Assembly: GCF_003664035.1 (NCBI RefSeq)
Contig: NZ_RCCK01000014.1
Span: forward strand, 1-64,000
DNA length: 64,000 nucleotides
Reading direction: 5' to 3'
Source: Pedobacter alluvionis
GTDB taxonomy: Bacteria; Bacteroidota; Bacteroidia; Sphingobacteriales; Sphingobacteriaceae
The notes beneath the pieces were generated by a model. That model was not told the DNA's origin. It worked only from the letters and a program-made list of their open reading frames with translations, and ran no database searches. Of this stretch, positions 10,001 to 19,152 are shown in pieces. Both the position numbers and the translations under genes were made by a program. Position 1 is the stretch's first letter. Each line of letters begins with the position of its first letter.

Positions 10001-10259
10001 CCCATTTATTTACAGCTCAAGCTTTGTTAAATTAAGAAGCCTTTCGTTGGGATACGACTTGTCTAAATTTATCAATAAAAAATATGTGAAAAGCTTAGTG
10101 CTATCGGCCGTATGTCGTAATGTATTGATCATCAAGAAATATACGCCTAACATTGATCCCGAAGCAATAGCCTCAAGCGGAGATAACCTAACAGGTTATG
10201 AGCAGGCATCGCTGCCAACAACACGTACTTACGGATTTAACTTAAACATAAAATTCTAA
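7086..10259 (+). CDS. SusC/RagA-family TonB-dependent outer-membrane transporter (pair 1)
   Basis: The 1057-residue protein imports glycan fragments or other ligands across the outer membrane together with its SusD partner. In order it shows a signal peptide (residues 1 to about 29), a CarboxypepD_reg-like domain (about 53-125, starting ITGKVTDEQGVGLPGVSV), a TonB-box-like segment (NEVIVTALGIKRE, near 133-145), a plug domain (about 150-270, including RLRGQSSF and VLKGSTAAALYGSRAVNGAIIITTKSG) and a beta-barrel ending in the terminal phenylalanine GFNLNIKF. The stop is 13 bases before the SusD gene. No STN domain is present, so it is unlikely to signal through a FecR/sigma pair; control by the adjacent AraC-type regulator is more likely. 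The ligand is unknown; nearby sugar-acid genes suggest a plant-type polysaccharide. Confidence 0.95.
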   Translation: MMKKKLLPLVFTCTVLTVFILFESASASAGELKTVIFSKSLPAKKLKLAPIGITGKVTDEQGVGLPGVSVAEKGTRNATITNSSGSYTISVANTNAVLVFTSIGYKPVEITVNAKTVVNVSMLTVTNALNEVIVTALGIKREAKSLGYSAQKADVEALQTNRTTNLANSLEGQIAGLDISPPAAGPGGSTKIRLRGQSSFTADNSPLIVINGLPMSQGASSSNGYTQNVDQGDNMQGINQDDIESMTVLKGSTAAALYGSRAVNGAIIITTKSGAKNSGIGIEFNSNFTVNQALDYTDFQYEYGQGENNIRPSSVGTAQSSGAWSFGVPFDNVPTYQFDGVQRPYAPVKGRIKTFFRLAPSWSNTVALSGGNDKGSFRVSLSNQDAQGIIPNNDYHKKIFNVGINYKLTEKLSAQFYVNYDHQFNNNPPLIGVQGNAIPTSIYRLANSISFDVLKAGAIDANGNETPTSRFATITNPYWILAKQFQRQTKDHLLGTAVVRYQFFDWLYLQGRANMDLLQTTYESNTPTGTLAVSAAPTGLYNGSYGISTSNTRQNNFDFLLGGGHKWKDFSFNATVGGNNFPLITSTFNEAVTNFYIRDLYTIGNGVTANSSYNLTKQTVNSLYGTAEFSYKDLLYLNVTGRTDWYSVLARDIDHYFYPSISGSFVFSELLPKTKWLNFGKLRVAVAETGSAQGVGAYNALTFLLAQNSFNGLPLGSINGTASPNTQIKPFGVNEKEIGIELRMFNNRVNLDVAAYDKKTTNQAVPISLSAATGYATTLVNLGGLANKGLEFNLELVPVQNKNFTWKTAFNSAFNSSKVLSLANNQSQLVVGSPEFFGSIVHMVGLPLNQIVGSTYKRDASGNIVLSGGKPVASDKPVSFGSGLPTATGGWLNTLNYKGFTFISHIDYKAGGKLLSSTSLNLLREGLSKESLPGREGGVIFPGVNATDGLPNTTAVNAEDFYANYRSTNILDPFIYSSSFVKLRSLSLGYDLSKFINKKYVKSLVLSAVCRNVLIIKKYTPNIDPEAIASSGDNLTGYEQASLPTTRTYGFNLNIKF

Positions 10260-10272
10260 CGCCTTATACAAT

Positions 10273-11823
10273 ATGAAAAATTTAATCAGAATTTTAGCCA
10301 TCGCAATCTGGGCTACAGTAATTTCCAGTTGCAATAAAGGGTTTGATAAATTGAATATTAATCCAAATAATCCAACAGAGCTCGATGCGGCATTCCTGTT
10401 TACGAGCGCACAATTTGGAACGCATGGAGCTACGATGGAAACTGAGCCAACCATTGTGCAGCAATTTGTTAATCCGTTTTCGGGAATCACATCGGCGTTT
10501 AATTTTAACCAGCTGAATCAAACTTATACTTCGTCAAAATGGAATGCTGAGTATACGGGAACAAATACTGGCGCAACAAGTTCTTCAGGCCCTGTTCAAT
10601 TACTTGTGCAGATATTAAGCCAAATCAAAGGCAATCCGGCAAGAACTAATTTATATAACGAAGCCAGAATCTGGAAAGCTTATCAATTTATGATGCTGGT
10701 AGACACTTACGGAAACGTACCTTATAGTGAAGCCGGACAAGCCTATTTATCAAATGTGCTTACTCCTAAATACGATAATCAGGCAGCGATTTATACCGAT
10801 TTGATTAAAGAAGTTACGGAAGCAACGGCAGCCCTGGATCCAACAAAGGATATCGTAAAGGCTGATGTGTTTTACGGTGGCAATATCGCCCAATGGAAAA
10901 GACTGGGGTATTCCTTATTGCTTCGATTAGGCATGAGGTATAGTAAAATAGATCCGGCAAAAGCGCAAACTATTGTGCAAGCTGCAGTAACTGGTGGTGT
11001 AATGACATCAAATGCCGACAACTGTTTCCTGAAATACAATACCACTTACGTGAATCCCGTGAGCCAGACGATTACGGCGATAGCGAATACGTATTATTTA
11101 GCGGCTCCCTTTGTAGATCAGCTAAATAATAGTGGTGATCCGCGATTAAAGTTTATATCCGGTAAATATGCAAACCCATTAGCGGCGCCTACAAGCGTAC
11201 CAGATACCATATCTGCAAACCAGTTCGGTCTTCCTGTTGGCTATAGCAGTGCTACTTTACCAACTGCTCCCGGATTTAGAGGTGCTAACGGTTCGGGTTT
11301 TAATTATTCGCAGGTTAATTATAGTATTTTCGGTAGTTTAACCGCGCCGCAATTTTTTATCACTCATGCTCAAACGCAATTCCTGCTGGCAGAGGCCGCT
11401 TTCAGAGGCTGGATAACCGGTGGCAGCACAGCTGATGTTTATTATGCTAATGGCATACGTGCGGCAATGGACCAATGGACAACCTATAACCCGGCAGCCA
11501 TTATTCCTTTAGCTACGCAAAATTCATTTATTAATAATCCCGTTAACGCTTATAATGCGGCAAATGCACTCAACCTGATTAATACGCAATATTGGGTGGC
11601 CTCCTGGGGCAATGGTACCGAAGCATTTGCTAACTTCAGGAGGAGCGGTTTTCCAACCTTATCGCCCAATACCATCGCAGGACAAAATATAACCGGCGGT
11701 TTTGTTCGCCGCTTTGTTTATCCAACCCTTGAGCTTTCTGCAAACGCAGCAAATTACCAGGCCGCAGTTGCAGACAATGGCGGGCCGGATAATATGGACA
11801 CACGTATTTTTTGGGATAAATAG
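10273..11823 (+). CDS. SusD/RagB-like outer-membrane lipoprotein (pair 1)
   Basis: The 516-residue protein has a lipoprotein signal with the lipobox ISSC (Cys near residue 22) and a helical TPR-rich SusD fold. The early LNINPNNPTELDA segment is typical of the SusD-like_2 branch. It caps the barrel of the SusC encoded 13 bases upstream and binds substrate at the cell surface. Its own specificity cannot be read from the sequence. It is followed by a long spacer, so the operon probably ends here. Confidence 0.92.
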   Translation: MKNLIRILAIAIWATVISSCNKGFDKLNINPNNPTELDAAFLFTSAQFGTHGATMETEPTIVQQFVNPFSGITSAFNFNQLNQTYTSSKWNAEYTGTNTGATSSSGPVQLLVQILSQIKGNPARTNLYNEARIWKAYQFMMLVDTYGNVPYSEAGQAYLSNVLTPKYDNQAAIYTDLIKEVTEATAALDPTKDIVKADVFYGGNIAQWKRLGYSLLLRLGMRYSKIDPAKAQTIVQAAVTGGVMTSNADNCFLKYNTTYVNPVSQTITAIANTYYLAAPFVDQLNNSGDPRLKFISGKYANPLAAPTSVPDTISANQFGLPVGYSSATLPTAPGFRGANGSGFNYSQVNYSIFGSLTAPQFFITHAQTQFLLAEAAFRGWITGGSTADVYYANGIRAAMDQWTTYNPAAIIPLATQNSFINNPVNAYNAANALNLINTQYWVASWGNGTEAFANFRRSGFPTLSPNTIAGQNITGGFVRRFVYPTLELSANAANYQAAVADNGGPDNMDTRIFWDK

Positions 11824-12006
11824 AAAAACCCTGAATAGTACTCAAAATTTGCCTTTTTGATCAGCTAAATCCGAAGAAGCTGGATGATAAATTGTAATTC
11901 AATTGATTTGTCACGTTGAGCCTGTTTAAACGTCTTTTAAAACATTTAAACAGGCCCTTCGACAGCTAGCATTGACGTTATTTACAACTAATTATTAATC
12001 AATATT

Positions 12007-12235
12007 TTAACTGCTTTTGCATTTCCATCTAGCTAGGCCATAGCACGGTATCCCCGTTCTACTTAAATCCGGCCTAACAAATTTTTCGGACTGCACTGTT
12101 CTGGCCGAACAACTGGCTTCAAAAGAAAAATTTTCAGCCGGTGTTTTTTGTTTCTTTTTGACACCAAAAAGAAAGAGCCCTTCGGCGGCGGCGAGCCGAG
12201 GCAAGACCGCGCCTTAGGATAAGAGAAGACAATTG
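12007..12235. repeat. Intergenic repeat-like block with strong hairpin
   Basis: The 11824-12465 spacer contains no believable gene. This part has a perfect hairpin TTTCTTTTTG-acac-CAAAAAGAAA (12151-12174) followed by GCCCTTCGGCGGCGGCGAGC. Blocks of this type recur between genes in Pedobacter-like genomes and often give rise to false short ORFs. Copy number elsewhere is not visible in this window. Confidence 0.45.
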
Positions 12236-12370
12236 TAAGTTACTTATATTGATTTTAAACAATTAATCAACCCACAGGATGACAGTTCTATATTATGAGA
12301 CAGCCTCTTTTTTAGCGGGTTTTTATTGCACAGTCAAATAAACAACCCATAAACTGATGGAGTCACAAAA

Positions 12371-12404
12371 ATATGGGTAACATTGTTATTAATTTTACCC
12401 ATAT
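12371..12404 (+). promoter_or_regulatory. Inverted repeat upstream of the Gfo/Idh/MocA gene, possible operator
   Basis: Perfect 10-base arms ATATGGGTAA (12371-12380) and TTACCCATAT (12395-12404) are separated by 14 bases and end 61 bases before the ATG at 12466. The spacing and symmetry suit a dimeric repressor site. No T run follows, so a terminator is unlikely. Confidence 0.5.
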
Positions 12405-12465
12405 CTTGGATGCTCCACTAATTATTTTGTAATTTACTTTAAGTATGAACCATAGACCAAATTAA

Positions 12466-13797
12466 ATGTTAAACCGTAGAAATTTCCTCAGCTACGCTGG
12501 AACCGCAGTAGGAACCACTGCCCTGCTTTCTGCTTTAGATAATCCTGCCTATGCCCTTTTCAGTAAGACTATTGGCGCAAATGACCAAATCAATATTGGT
12601 GTAATCGGAATCAAAGGCATGGGATGGTCCGACCTCAAAGCGGCCCTCAAAGTACCGGGTGTAAACCTGATCGCACTGTGCGACAGTGATGCCAATGTGC
12701 TTGATGAAAGGATGGCCGAATTAAAGTCGATGAATGTTGACGCCGCAAAAGTAACAAGATATAAAGATTATCGTGCGCTGCTTGATAATAAAGATGTCGA
12801 CGCCGTAATTATCGGAACACCCGATCACTGGCATGCCTTGATGATGATCCATGCAGTACAGGCAGGTAAAGATGTATATGTTGAAAAACCGGTCGGCAAC
12901 TCTATTGTCGAATGCAGTACCATGGTTAAAGCGCAGGAAAAATACAATAAGGTTGTGCAGGCAGGTCAATGGCAGCGCAGTCAGCAACATTTTAAAGATG
13001 CTGTCGATTTTGTAAAGAGCGGCCAGTTAGGAAATATCAGGACGGTAAAAGTATGGTGTTACCAGGGCTGGATGAAACCTGCTCCCGTAGTGCCTGATAC
13101 CTTACCCCCTGCAGGCGTTGATTATGCTATGTGGCTTGGGCCGGCGAATAAAAGAGCATTCAATGCCAGCAGATATCACTTCAATTTCCGCTGGTTCTGG
13201 GATTATGCCGGTGGCTTAATGACCGACTGGGGCGTGCATTTATTAGATTATGGCTTACTGGGCATGAATTCACCAGTTCCCAAAACCATATCTGCATTAG
13301 GTGGCCGCTTCGCCTATCCCGATCTGTATGAAGAAACACCTGATACGCTGACTACCCTTTATGAGTTTGACAAGTTTAACATGGTTTGGGATTCTGCCAT
13401 GGGTATCGATAACGGCTCTTATAACCGCAACCATGGCATTGCCTATATCGGTAACAACGGCACGCTGATCCTCAACAGGCAAGGCTGGGAAGTGATTGAA
13501 GAAAAGGTAAGTGGCAATAAAGTGAGCAAGCCCTTTGTTAAATCCTCAGATAATGGCCTGGACAATCATATGGTCAATTTCTTTAGTGTGGTCAGATCCA
13601 GAAAAAAAGAAGAACTGAATTGTTCTATACAAGATGCCGCGCATGTAGCTACCGTTGCCCAAATGGGAAATCTTGCCTTCAGAAGCGGACAAAAACTATC
13701 ATGGGACAATGCCAAACATCAGTTTACAGACCAGAAGATTAATGATAAATACCTGTTGGCCCCGTATCACAACGGTTACAGCTTACCCAAAGTTTAA
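12466..13797 (+). CDS. Tat-exported Gfo/Idh/MocA-family oxidoreductase
   Basis: The 443-residue protein starts with a twin-arginine type leader (MLNRRNFLSYAG, then a hydrophobic stretch), indicating export to the periplasm with its cofactor bound. A Rossmann domain follows (INIGVIGIKGMG near residues 43-54, VDAVIIGTPDHWHALM near 110-125, and the family motif VEKPVGNS near 140-147), then the C-terminal GFO_IDH_MocA domain including GGLMTDWGVHLLDYG. Bacteroidota members of this exported group act on carbohydrate derivatives with tightly bound NAD(P). It stands alone after the susC/susD pair and has its own inverted repeat upstream and terminator downstream. The substrate is unknown. Confidence 0.92.
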   Translation: MLNRRNFLSYAGTAVGTTALLSALDNPAYALFSKTIGANDQINIGVIGIKGMGWSDLKAALKVPGVNLIALCDSDANVLDERMAELKSMNVDAAKVTRYKDYRALLDNKDVDAVIIGTPDHWHALMMIHAVQAGKDVYVEKPVGNSIVECSTMVKAQEKYNKVVQAGQWQRSQQHFKDAVDFVKSGQLGNIRTVKVWCYQGWMKPAPVVPDTLPPAGVDYAMWLGPANKRAFNASRYHFNFRWFWDYAGGLMTDWGVHLLDYGLLGMNSPVPKTISALGGRFAYPDLYEETPDTLTTLYEFDKFNMVWDSAMGIDNGSYNRNHGIAYIGNNGTLILNRQGWEVIEEKVSGNKVSKPFVKSSDNGLDNHMVNFFSVVRSRKKEELNCSIQDAAHVATVAQMGNLAFRSGQKLSWDNAKHQFTDQKINDKYLLAPYHNGYSLPKV

Positions 13798-13805
13798 CAC
13801 TACAG

Positions 13806-13849
13806 TTTAAACAGATCAGGAGGTATACATGATCCCTCCGGGATCACAT
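13806..13849. repeat. att-like module A (TTTAAAC...GGGATCACAT)
   Basis: This 44-base module shares its beginning (TTTAAAC), the ATCCC core and the end (ATCACA) with modules at 19971-20018 and 33186-33233. Each copy is followed closely by an intrinsic terminator. Together with the GAGTGATTCGGTGAG-type motif nearby, this looks like remnants of a site-specific integration target. It is an inference from three copies in one window. Confidence 0.4.
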
Positions 13850-13870
13850 AAGAAAGCATCAAAACTACGT

Positions 13871-13908
13871 AAAAGCTTGCAAATCAAATAATTGCAAGCT
13901 TTTTTTTT
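13871..13908 (+). terminator. Strong terminator after the Gfo/Idh/MocA gene
   Basis: Twelve-base arms AAAAGCTTGCAA (13871-13882) and TTGCAAGCTTTT (13892-13903) are followed by a long T tract. Confidence 0.85.
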
Positions 13909-13952
13909 GTTTTACCGGAAAACCCAAAATATGCAATAAATCGCATAAAAAA

Positions 13953-13970
13953 TTGAGTGATTCGGTGAGT
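13953..13970. repeat. att-like motif TTGAGTGATTCGGTGAGT, copy A
   Basis: The first 17 bases are identical to 33141-33157, and a diverged copy (GTGAGTAATTCAATGAGT) lies at 19926-19943. All are in the same orientation. Such direct repeats at the edges of accessory DNA suggest recombinase attachment sites. Confidence 0.5.
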
Positions 13971-14004
13971 AATAATTCAAACATTTCTAAGTCTAACTGA
14001 TTGG

Positions 14005-14296
14005 ATGGCCATGAGTAACGATATAGCCATGGATTTAATTATGGGAGGTATAAAAGCAGGAACCAATAGTAGGGATGCAAATATTAACGATGTTAAAGCA
14101 GGCGCTAAAAACGTATTAAATGAATGGAGTAACCCAAAACAAACAGCATTTTCTGAATTTAACAAAATAAAAGAGCAGCTTACAAAAAACAGTAGATGCT
14201 GCTAAAGAATTTAGAAATAGATTAAAAAATATACTGGGGGTATGCACACAAGCAAAAAGGGTTGTTCCCTATGACGAAAACAACCCTTTAAATTAA
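14005..14296 (+). pseudogene. Small frameshifted gene of unknown function
   Basis: The frame from ATG 14005 stops at 14205 after 66 codons, but adding one A to the six-A run at 14184-14189 opens it to TAA at 14294-14296. The restored protein of about 97 residues starts MAMSNDIAMDLIMGG and continues VDAAKEFRNRLKNILG after the shift, ending VVPYDENNPLN. It is helical, has no recognised domain, and lies directly inside the att-like motif at 13953. It could be a remnant of an integrated element, or an intact gene hit by a homopolymer sequencing error. Confidence 0.4.
14256..14289 (-). terminator. Terminator after SusD pair 2
   Basis: Perfect 11-base arms AAAGGGTTGTT (14256-14266) and AACAACCCTTT (14279-14289). 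Read leftward the stem runs into a T stretch, so it best serves the leftward susC/susD operon ending at 14300. It overlaps the tail of the frameshifted small gene. Confidence 0.75.
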
Positions 14297-14299
14297 TTT

Positions 14300-15907
14300 C
14301 TAATTATTCATGGCATTGCCACGCAGATTTTTGTTGTTATCCAACTCCACTTGTGGGAAAGGATAGTACATTGCACGCTGCGTCCAACCTATCGTCTTAA
14401 GCGGCTCAAGCCATTTTGCATCAGCCATACCCCAGCGTAAAAGGTCAAAGTAACGAAGATATTCACCGGCTAACTCAACAAAACGCTCGTGCGCTATTAT
14501 GCTTTTGATATTGTTTAGTGGCACGCCGTTTTTAGTAATATTTTGCGCCAATAGTCCATCAACATCAGGTATAGTGCCAGGAGAATGCTGGTACCATAAG
14601 CTCGGCTGTTCTGATGGCACCACGTTGTTGGCACGTGATCTAACCATGTTTATATACTGTTTTGCGCCGGCTATATCGCTCTTTTCATTCAAACATTCAG
14701 CATACATCAACAATACATCAGCATATCTGATTAACCTGTCGTTTATGCCATTATCAAAATCAGAAACCTGCACATCAGGGCAGTATTTACGTGTTCCGTA
14801 CAGATCTTTGTTGGTGGCCAGTTTGCTCATCCAGTAAGCGTAATCTGTAACTGTACCATCAATTTGCGTAAACTTAGCACCGTTATCGCACCAAAGGGTC
14901 ATAAACTTGCGCGGGTCACCTGTCTCAAACTCATCATAAGTTTTTTTGTTCGGCGCAAGGTTCCACCATGCTCCACCAGTACCGTCAAACATGCCTATTT
15001 CTTGCCAGCGCCATGAGCATGACAAATCGTCGCCCAACCACCCGGGGCCGTTAAACATCTGTACCTCGAAAACAGATTCAGCATTGTTTTCTGTCGCTTC
15101 AGAAAAATTGTCTTTATAAGCACTTACCAATTGATATTCTTTGCTATCAATTACTTTTTTCAATTCAGCTTCAGCACCGGCAAAATTAGCAGGCTGGCCT
15201 AATTCAAGTATTGGCCTGTATAGGTATGCCTTGGCCAAATAAGCCTGAGCAGAGCCCTTTGTAGCGCGTCCTTTAAAAGCAGCGTTAGCATACAATGCAC
15301 TTCTAAGGGGCAGCAAATCTGCTGCTTTAGCTAAATCTCTTGTTATCAAAGCATATATCTGGCCTTTTTGTGAATTGCTGGAATAGTAATCAGCATCAGA
15401 AGTAACCGGTTTATCAATAAGCGGGATGGTTTCGCCAAACATCATGCCCAGGTGCAGATAAAAAACACCACGTAAAAAATAAGCTTCGCCTAGCATCCTG
15501 CTTTTCCGGGCAGGGTCTATTGGTCCGGTAAACTCGCTTATTTTAGAAATAGCCAGGTTTGATGCAAATACACCGTTCCACATGTCTTTCCATGTTCCTG
15601 ATAGCAATCCATCGCTGGAAGGCGTGTTATAAGTATCATAGTACATCGGTTCCCACTTAAATGTATGATTAAAGTCATCGCCCGGCGCAAGTAATTCATA
15701 GTAGAATGATCGTGCATATCCGCCTTGTACTCTTCCTATTAATGCTTCATAGGCGGGTATTATTGCACCCTCTAACTGGTCTGCTGTTTTGTAATATGTA
15801 TCGGTTGATAATTCTTGCGGATTTACCAGATTTAAATCAGGCTTGCAAGAGTGCACCGCTATCAAAGTAGCAATGAATAGTGTCCCTATTTTAAATATAT
15901 TTTTCAT
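14300..15907 (-). CDS. SusD/RagB-family outer-membrane lipoprotein (pair 2)
   Basis: The 535-residue protein starts MKNIFKIGTLFIATLIAVHSCKPDLNL with a lipobox Cys near residue 21, followed by the N-terminal SusD signature (NPQELSTDTYYKTADQLEGAI), TPR-type helices and the C-terminal region with IAHERFVELAGEYLRYFDLLRWG, typical of the RagB/SusD family. It lies 17 bases after the SusC gene, in the same leftward operon. It is the surface substrate-binding lid of that transporter; the ligand is unknown. Confidence 0.95.
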   Translation of the reverse strand: MKNIFKIGTLFIATLIAVHSCKPDLNLVNPQELSTDTYYKTADQLEGAIIPAYEALIGRVQGGYARSFYYELLAPGDDFNHTFKWEPMYYDTYNTPSSDGLLSGTWKDMWNGVFASNLAISKISEFTGPIDPARKSRMLGEAYFLRGVFYLHLGMMFGETIPLIDKPVTSDADYYSSNSQKGQIYALITRDLAKAADLLPLRSALYANAAFKGRATKGSAQAYLAKAYLYRPILELGQPANFAGAEAELKKVIDSKEYQLVSAYKDNFSEATENNAESVFEVQMFNGPGWLGDDLSCSWRWQEIGMFDGTGGAWWNLAPNKKTYDEFETGDPRKFMTLWCDNGAKFTQIDGTVTDYAYWMSKLATNKDLYGTRKYCPDVQVSDFDNGINDRLIRYADVLLMYAECLNEKSDIAGAKQYINMVRSRANNVVPSEQPSLWYQHSPGTIPDVDGLLAQNITKNGVPLNNIKSIIAHERFVELAGEYLRYFDLLRWGMADAKWLEPLKTIGWTQRAMYYPFPQVELDNNKNLRGNAMNN

Positions 15908-15924
15908 AATTATTTCAGTTGCTA

Positions 15925-18900
15925 TTAAAATGTGATCTGTGTTCCTATAAATATTTCTCTGGTGTTAGAGAATGTTAGGCCCCATGGTGTAATTGCGTCA
16001 ATACCGCGGCTAAGGTTATATCTGTTATCGCCTGATCCAACTTCGGGATCAAAACCTTTGTATTTAGTAAATGTCAGCAGGTTTTTGCCACCAATAAATA
16101 CCCGCAAGCGATCTATTTTTAATCTTTGCAGCGTATTTGCAGGCAAGGTATAACCTATATTTAAGGTTTTTAAACGCAGGTAAGATCCATTTTCTATAAA
16201 ACGGTCAGAAGCTCTTAAATTTTGGTTAGGATCACCCAACACAGCTCTTGGAATATTGGTTTCGGTGTTTTTAGGATAAAAGGTTGTTACTCCTGATGCA
16301 GGGTTTACGAAAGTTAAATCCGCTTCGCGGAACCTGTTAAGGGTTGAAGCAAAGTTATTATAGTAGTGATACATACCCTCACCCCAATATTTACTATTGT
16401 TATAGATCTCGTTGCCCTGAACCCCTTGCCACATCATAGACATATCAAGCGTACCGAATGAAGCAGCATAGCTAACATCAAAATTGAAACCATAGCTAAA
16501 AGATGGTATAGGGCTACCAATAAATGCCTTATCCTGATCATTCAAGGCTTTATCTCCATTAATATCCCTAAAGCGTATGTCTCCTAAACGTGCATTTGGA
16601 GCAAATGATTTATCGGCGTCTAATTGCTGGCTTGTTTTATAAAGTCCATCGGTTGTATAACCCCAAAATTCACCAATAGAATGCCCAACTGCTGTTCTTG
16701 AAACGTTTGAACCACTAGGGTTTACATTGCCCCACAAAATTTCGTTATTGTTACCAAGGCTTAATACTTTGTTTTTTACCACCGAGAAGTTAGCCGATGC
16801 TCCGTAGGTAAATTTGCCTGAGCTGTTTTTGTAACCTAATAATACATCTACACCCCGGTTTTGTATGCTGCCCGAATTTAAAACCGGAAAGTTATCTATA
16901 TAACCTGTTGTATAGGAGATAGGTACATTTACCAGCATATCTTCGGTTTTCTTGTTATAATAATCAACAGTCAATGAGAGTTTATTATCAAACATAGCAA
17001 GGTCAAAACCAAAATCCGTTGAGTATTGGCTCTCCCATTTAACACTCGGGTTTGATGGGGTAAGCGGTAATGCCCCCGTTACTTTTACGCCATTTAAATA
17101 ATACCATACGTGATCAAAACTTACTGTTCTCTGGTACTGGTATTGCGCAATATCAGAATTACCTAATGCACCATAACTGGCCCTTAGCTTTAAATCGCTT
17201 ATAAAAGATACATCTTTCATAAAGTCTTCCTGGCTTAGTCTCCATCCGGCTGATACAGATGGGAAATTGCCATACCTGTACTTTTCGCTAAAGTTGGCTG
17301 AACCATCGCGGCGGAAGTTGAACGTCAAAAGGTACTTGCTGTCGTAACTGTAATTGATACGGCCCAATATAGAGTACATTGCCGATTGACCTATTCCCGA
17401 GCCTATTACTTTAGAATTTGGAGATGTAGTTAAGCCAAGGATCAAAACGTCTGGGCTTGGCAAAGCCCTGGCGCCTGCATTCAGTGCTTTATATTTTGAT
17501 TCTTCTGAGGTTACACCAGCTACAGCGCTGAAATTATGCTTACCAAATGATTTGTCGTAATTTACCGTGTGCTCAATTAACCAGCGGTTATTTTGGGTAG
17601 ATGATATGTTTAACTCATCAGGATCATGATTTTGATACTGACCAACAGAATAGGCAGAGTTATAGTTTTGAGTGCGAGTTCTGTTCAAATCAATACCGAC
17701 ATTGATTTTATACCTTAATCCAGGTATAAATTCGTATGATGCCCATACGTTGCCGTTAAGGGATAGCGACTCGTTATTATTCTCGTTAAGATAAGCGTTG
17801 GCCAATGGGCTTGCACCGTCTGTGCCGTTACCTGCGCCAGCAAAACCTGTAGCGCTGTTAGGATCGTATAAGGGCAAAGTTGATGACCAGCGCTGCGCAT
17901 CTATTACATTCTTGTCACTCCAGTTGCGTGTAGAAAGGTTAAGACTCATGCTTTCGCCAACCTTTAACTTGCCTTTTGTAAAATCAGATAAAAATTGTAA
18001 GCCGTAGTTTTTTGAACCGTCTCTAATAATAACCGGTCTGTCTGTGCCATAAATGCCGTTTAAACGGAAATTGGCATTTTGCGACCCACCGCTAACAGAA
18101 AGGTTATGCCTTTGATAGCCACCTCTACGCATAACAGCATCCATCATATTATACCCCTCGCCTATTGCTGCCGGGTTTGATAAAGCCGGAAGATAATCGG
18201 TACGGGCAGGGTTCTGATTATACATTTCCTCGTTAATTAGTTCTGCCAACTGCTGCCCGTTAAGCACATCAATTTTATGGGTGAGATCCTTTAACCCTGC
18301 AAAGCCGTAATAGTCTATTTTAACCGGACCATCTTGCCCGCGTTTAGTGGTAATTAAAATTACACCGTTAGCACCCCTTGAACCGTAAATGGCAGCTGAT
18401 GCAGCGTCTTTAAGTATTTGTATGCTGGCGATGTTATTATCATCAGGAACTGCCCCGCCGATCATACCATCAACAACGTATAGCGGATCGGTACTGTTGA
18501 TAGAACCCACGCCTCTTATACGAATGGTACCATTTGTAACCTGCACACCGGGTACAGTGCCTTGCAACGCAGCCTGAAAACCACCCGGAACTTTAACAAG
18601 GTCCTTGGTATTCACAGTTGATATTGCTGAAGTCAGGTCAACTTTCTTTTGCGTTCCGTAACCCACTACAACAATGTCGCCCAAATCAGTTCCTGCAGCT
18701 TTCAATTGTATTGTCATGGGCTGGGCCGTAACAGCAACCTCTTGAGCTACATATCCTAAAAATTTTACAATCAATATTGCATTATCAGGCGCCTCTAAGG
18801 TAAAGCGCCCACTTTTATCTGTTACCGTGCTGGTTTGCGTTCCTTTAACAGTAACAGTAGCGCCTGGAAGCGGCTGCCCCGTTTCATCAAGCACCGTTCC

Positions 18901-19152
18901 TGTAGCTTTTAGCTGCGCGTTATGGATGCCGTTATTCCAATCAGCGAATCGCGCATTTTCCCGGGCTTCTATAACGATTTCGCTAAAGACCCGGGATATT
19001 TTTTTTGCTGCCCGTAATTTAGGTGAAAGGATATCCGCAAATGCGGTGGCGTTAAAAAAAAATATGTTTAGTATGGTAAATGCCATGGTTAGTGGCTGCC
19101 TAAATAGGTGATATTTAGCCCCCGCATTCCTGGAAAATATAAAAAATTTCAT
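15925..19152 (-). CDS. SusC/RagA-family TonB-dependent outer-membrane transporter (pair 2)
   Basis: The 1075-residue protein has a long leader (signal anchor near residues 20-42), a CarboxypepD_reg-like domain (about 83-152, ATGTVLDETGQPLPGATVTVKG), a clear TonB box (DIVVVGYGTQKK near 157-168), a plug (about 170-285, including RIRGVGSINSTDPLYVVDG and ILKDAASAAIYGSRGANGVILITTKRG) and a beta-barrel to the terminal phenylalanine. There is no STN domain. No regulator or enzyme gene is next to the pair, so the ligand and control cannot be inferred. About 770 bases separate its start from the att-like site at 19926. Confidence 0.95.
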   Translation of the reverse strand: MKFFIFSRNAGAKYHLFRQPLTMAFTILNIFFFNATAFADILSPKLRAAKKISRVFSEIVIEARENARFADWNNGIHNAQLKATGTVLDETGQPLPGATVTVKGTQTSTVTDKSGRFTLEAPDNAILIVKFLGYVAQEVAVTAQPMTIQLKAAGTDLGDIVVVGYGTQKKVDLTSAISTVNTKDLVKVPGGFQAALQGTVPGVQVTNGTIRIRGVGSINSTDPLYVVDGMIGGAVPDDNNIASIQILKDAASAAIYGSRGANGVILITTKRGQDGPVKIDYYGFAGLKDLTHKIDVLNGQQLAELINEEMYNQNPARTDYLPALSNPAAIGEGYNMMDAVMRRGGYQRHNLSVSGGSQNANFRLNGIYGTDRPVIIRDGSKNYGLQFLSDFTKGKLKVGESMSLNLSTRNWSDKNVIDAQRWSSTLPLYDPNSATGFAGAGNGTDGASPLANAYLNENNNESLSLNGNVWASYEFIPGLRYKINVGIDLNRTRTQNYNSAYSVGQYQNHDPDELNISSTQNNRWLIEHTVNYDKSFGKHNFSAVAGVTSEESKYKALNAGARALPSPDVLILGLTTSPNSKVIGSGIGQSAMYSILGRINYSYDSKYLLTFNFRRDGSANFSEKYRYGNFPSVSAGWRLSQEDFMKDVSFISDLKLRASYGALGNSDIAQYQYQRTVSFDHVWYYLNGVKVTGALPLTPSNPSVKWESQYSTDFGFDLAMFDNKLSLTVDYYNKKTEDMLVNVPISYTTGYIDNFPVLNSGSIQNRGVDVLLGYKNSSGKFTYGASANFSVVKNKVLSLGNNNEILWGNVNPSGSNVSRTAVGHSIGEFWGYTTDGLYKTSQQLDADKSFAPNARLGDIRFRDINGDKALNDQDKAFIGSPIPSFSYGFNFDVSYAASFGTLDMSMMWQGVQGNEIYNNSKYWGEGMYHYYNNFASTLNRFREADLTFVNPASGVTTFYPKNTETNIPRAVLGDPNQNLRASDRFIENGSYLRLKTLNIGYTLPANTLQRLKIDRLRVFIGGKNLLTFTKYKGFDPEVGSGDNRYNLSRGIDAITPWGLTFSNTREIFIGTQITF

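Noticed and set aside
12007..12204. 65-codon leftward frame in the 11.8-12.5 kb spacer
   Set aside because: Its sequence comes from a repeat-like hairpin block; such false frames arise wherever the repeat occurs.
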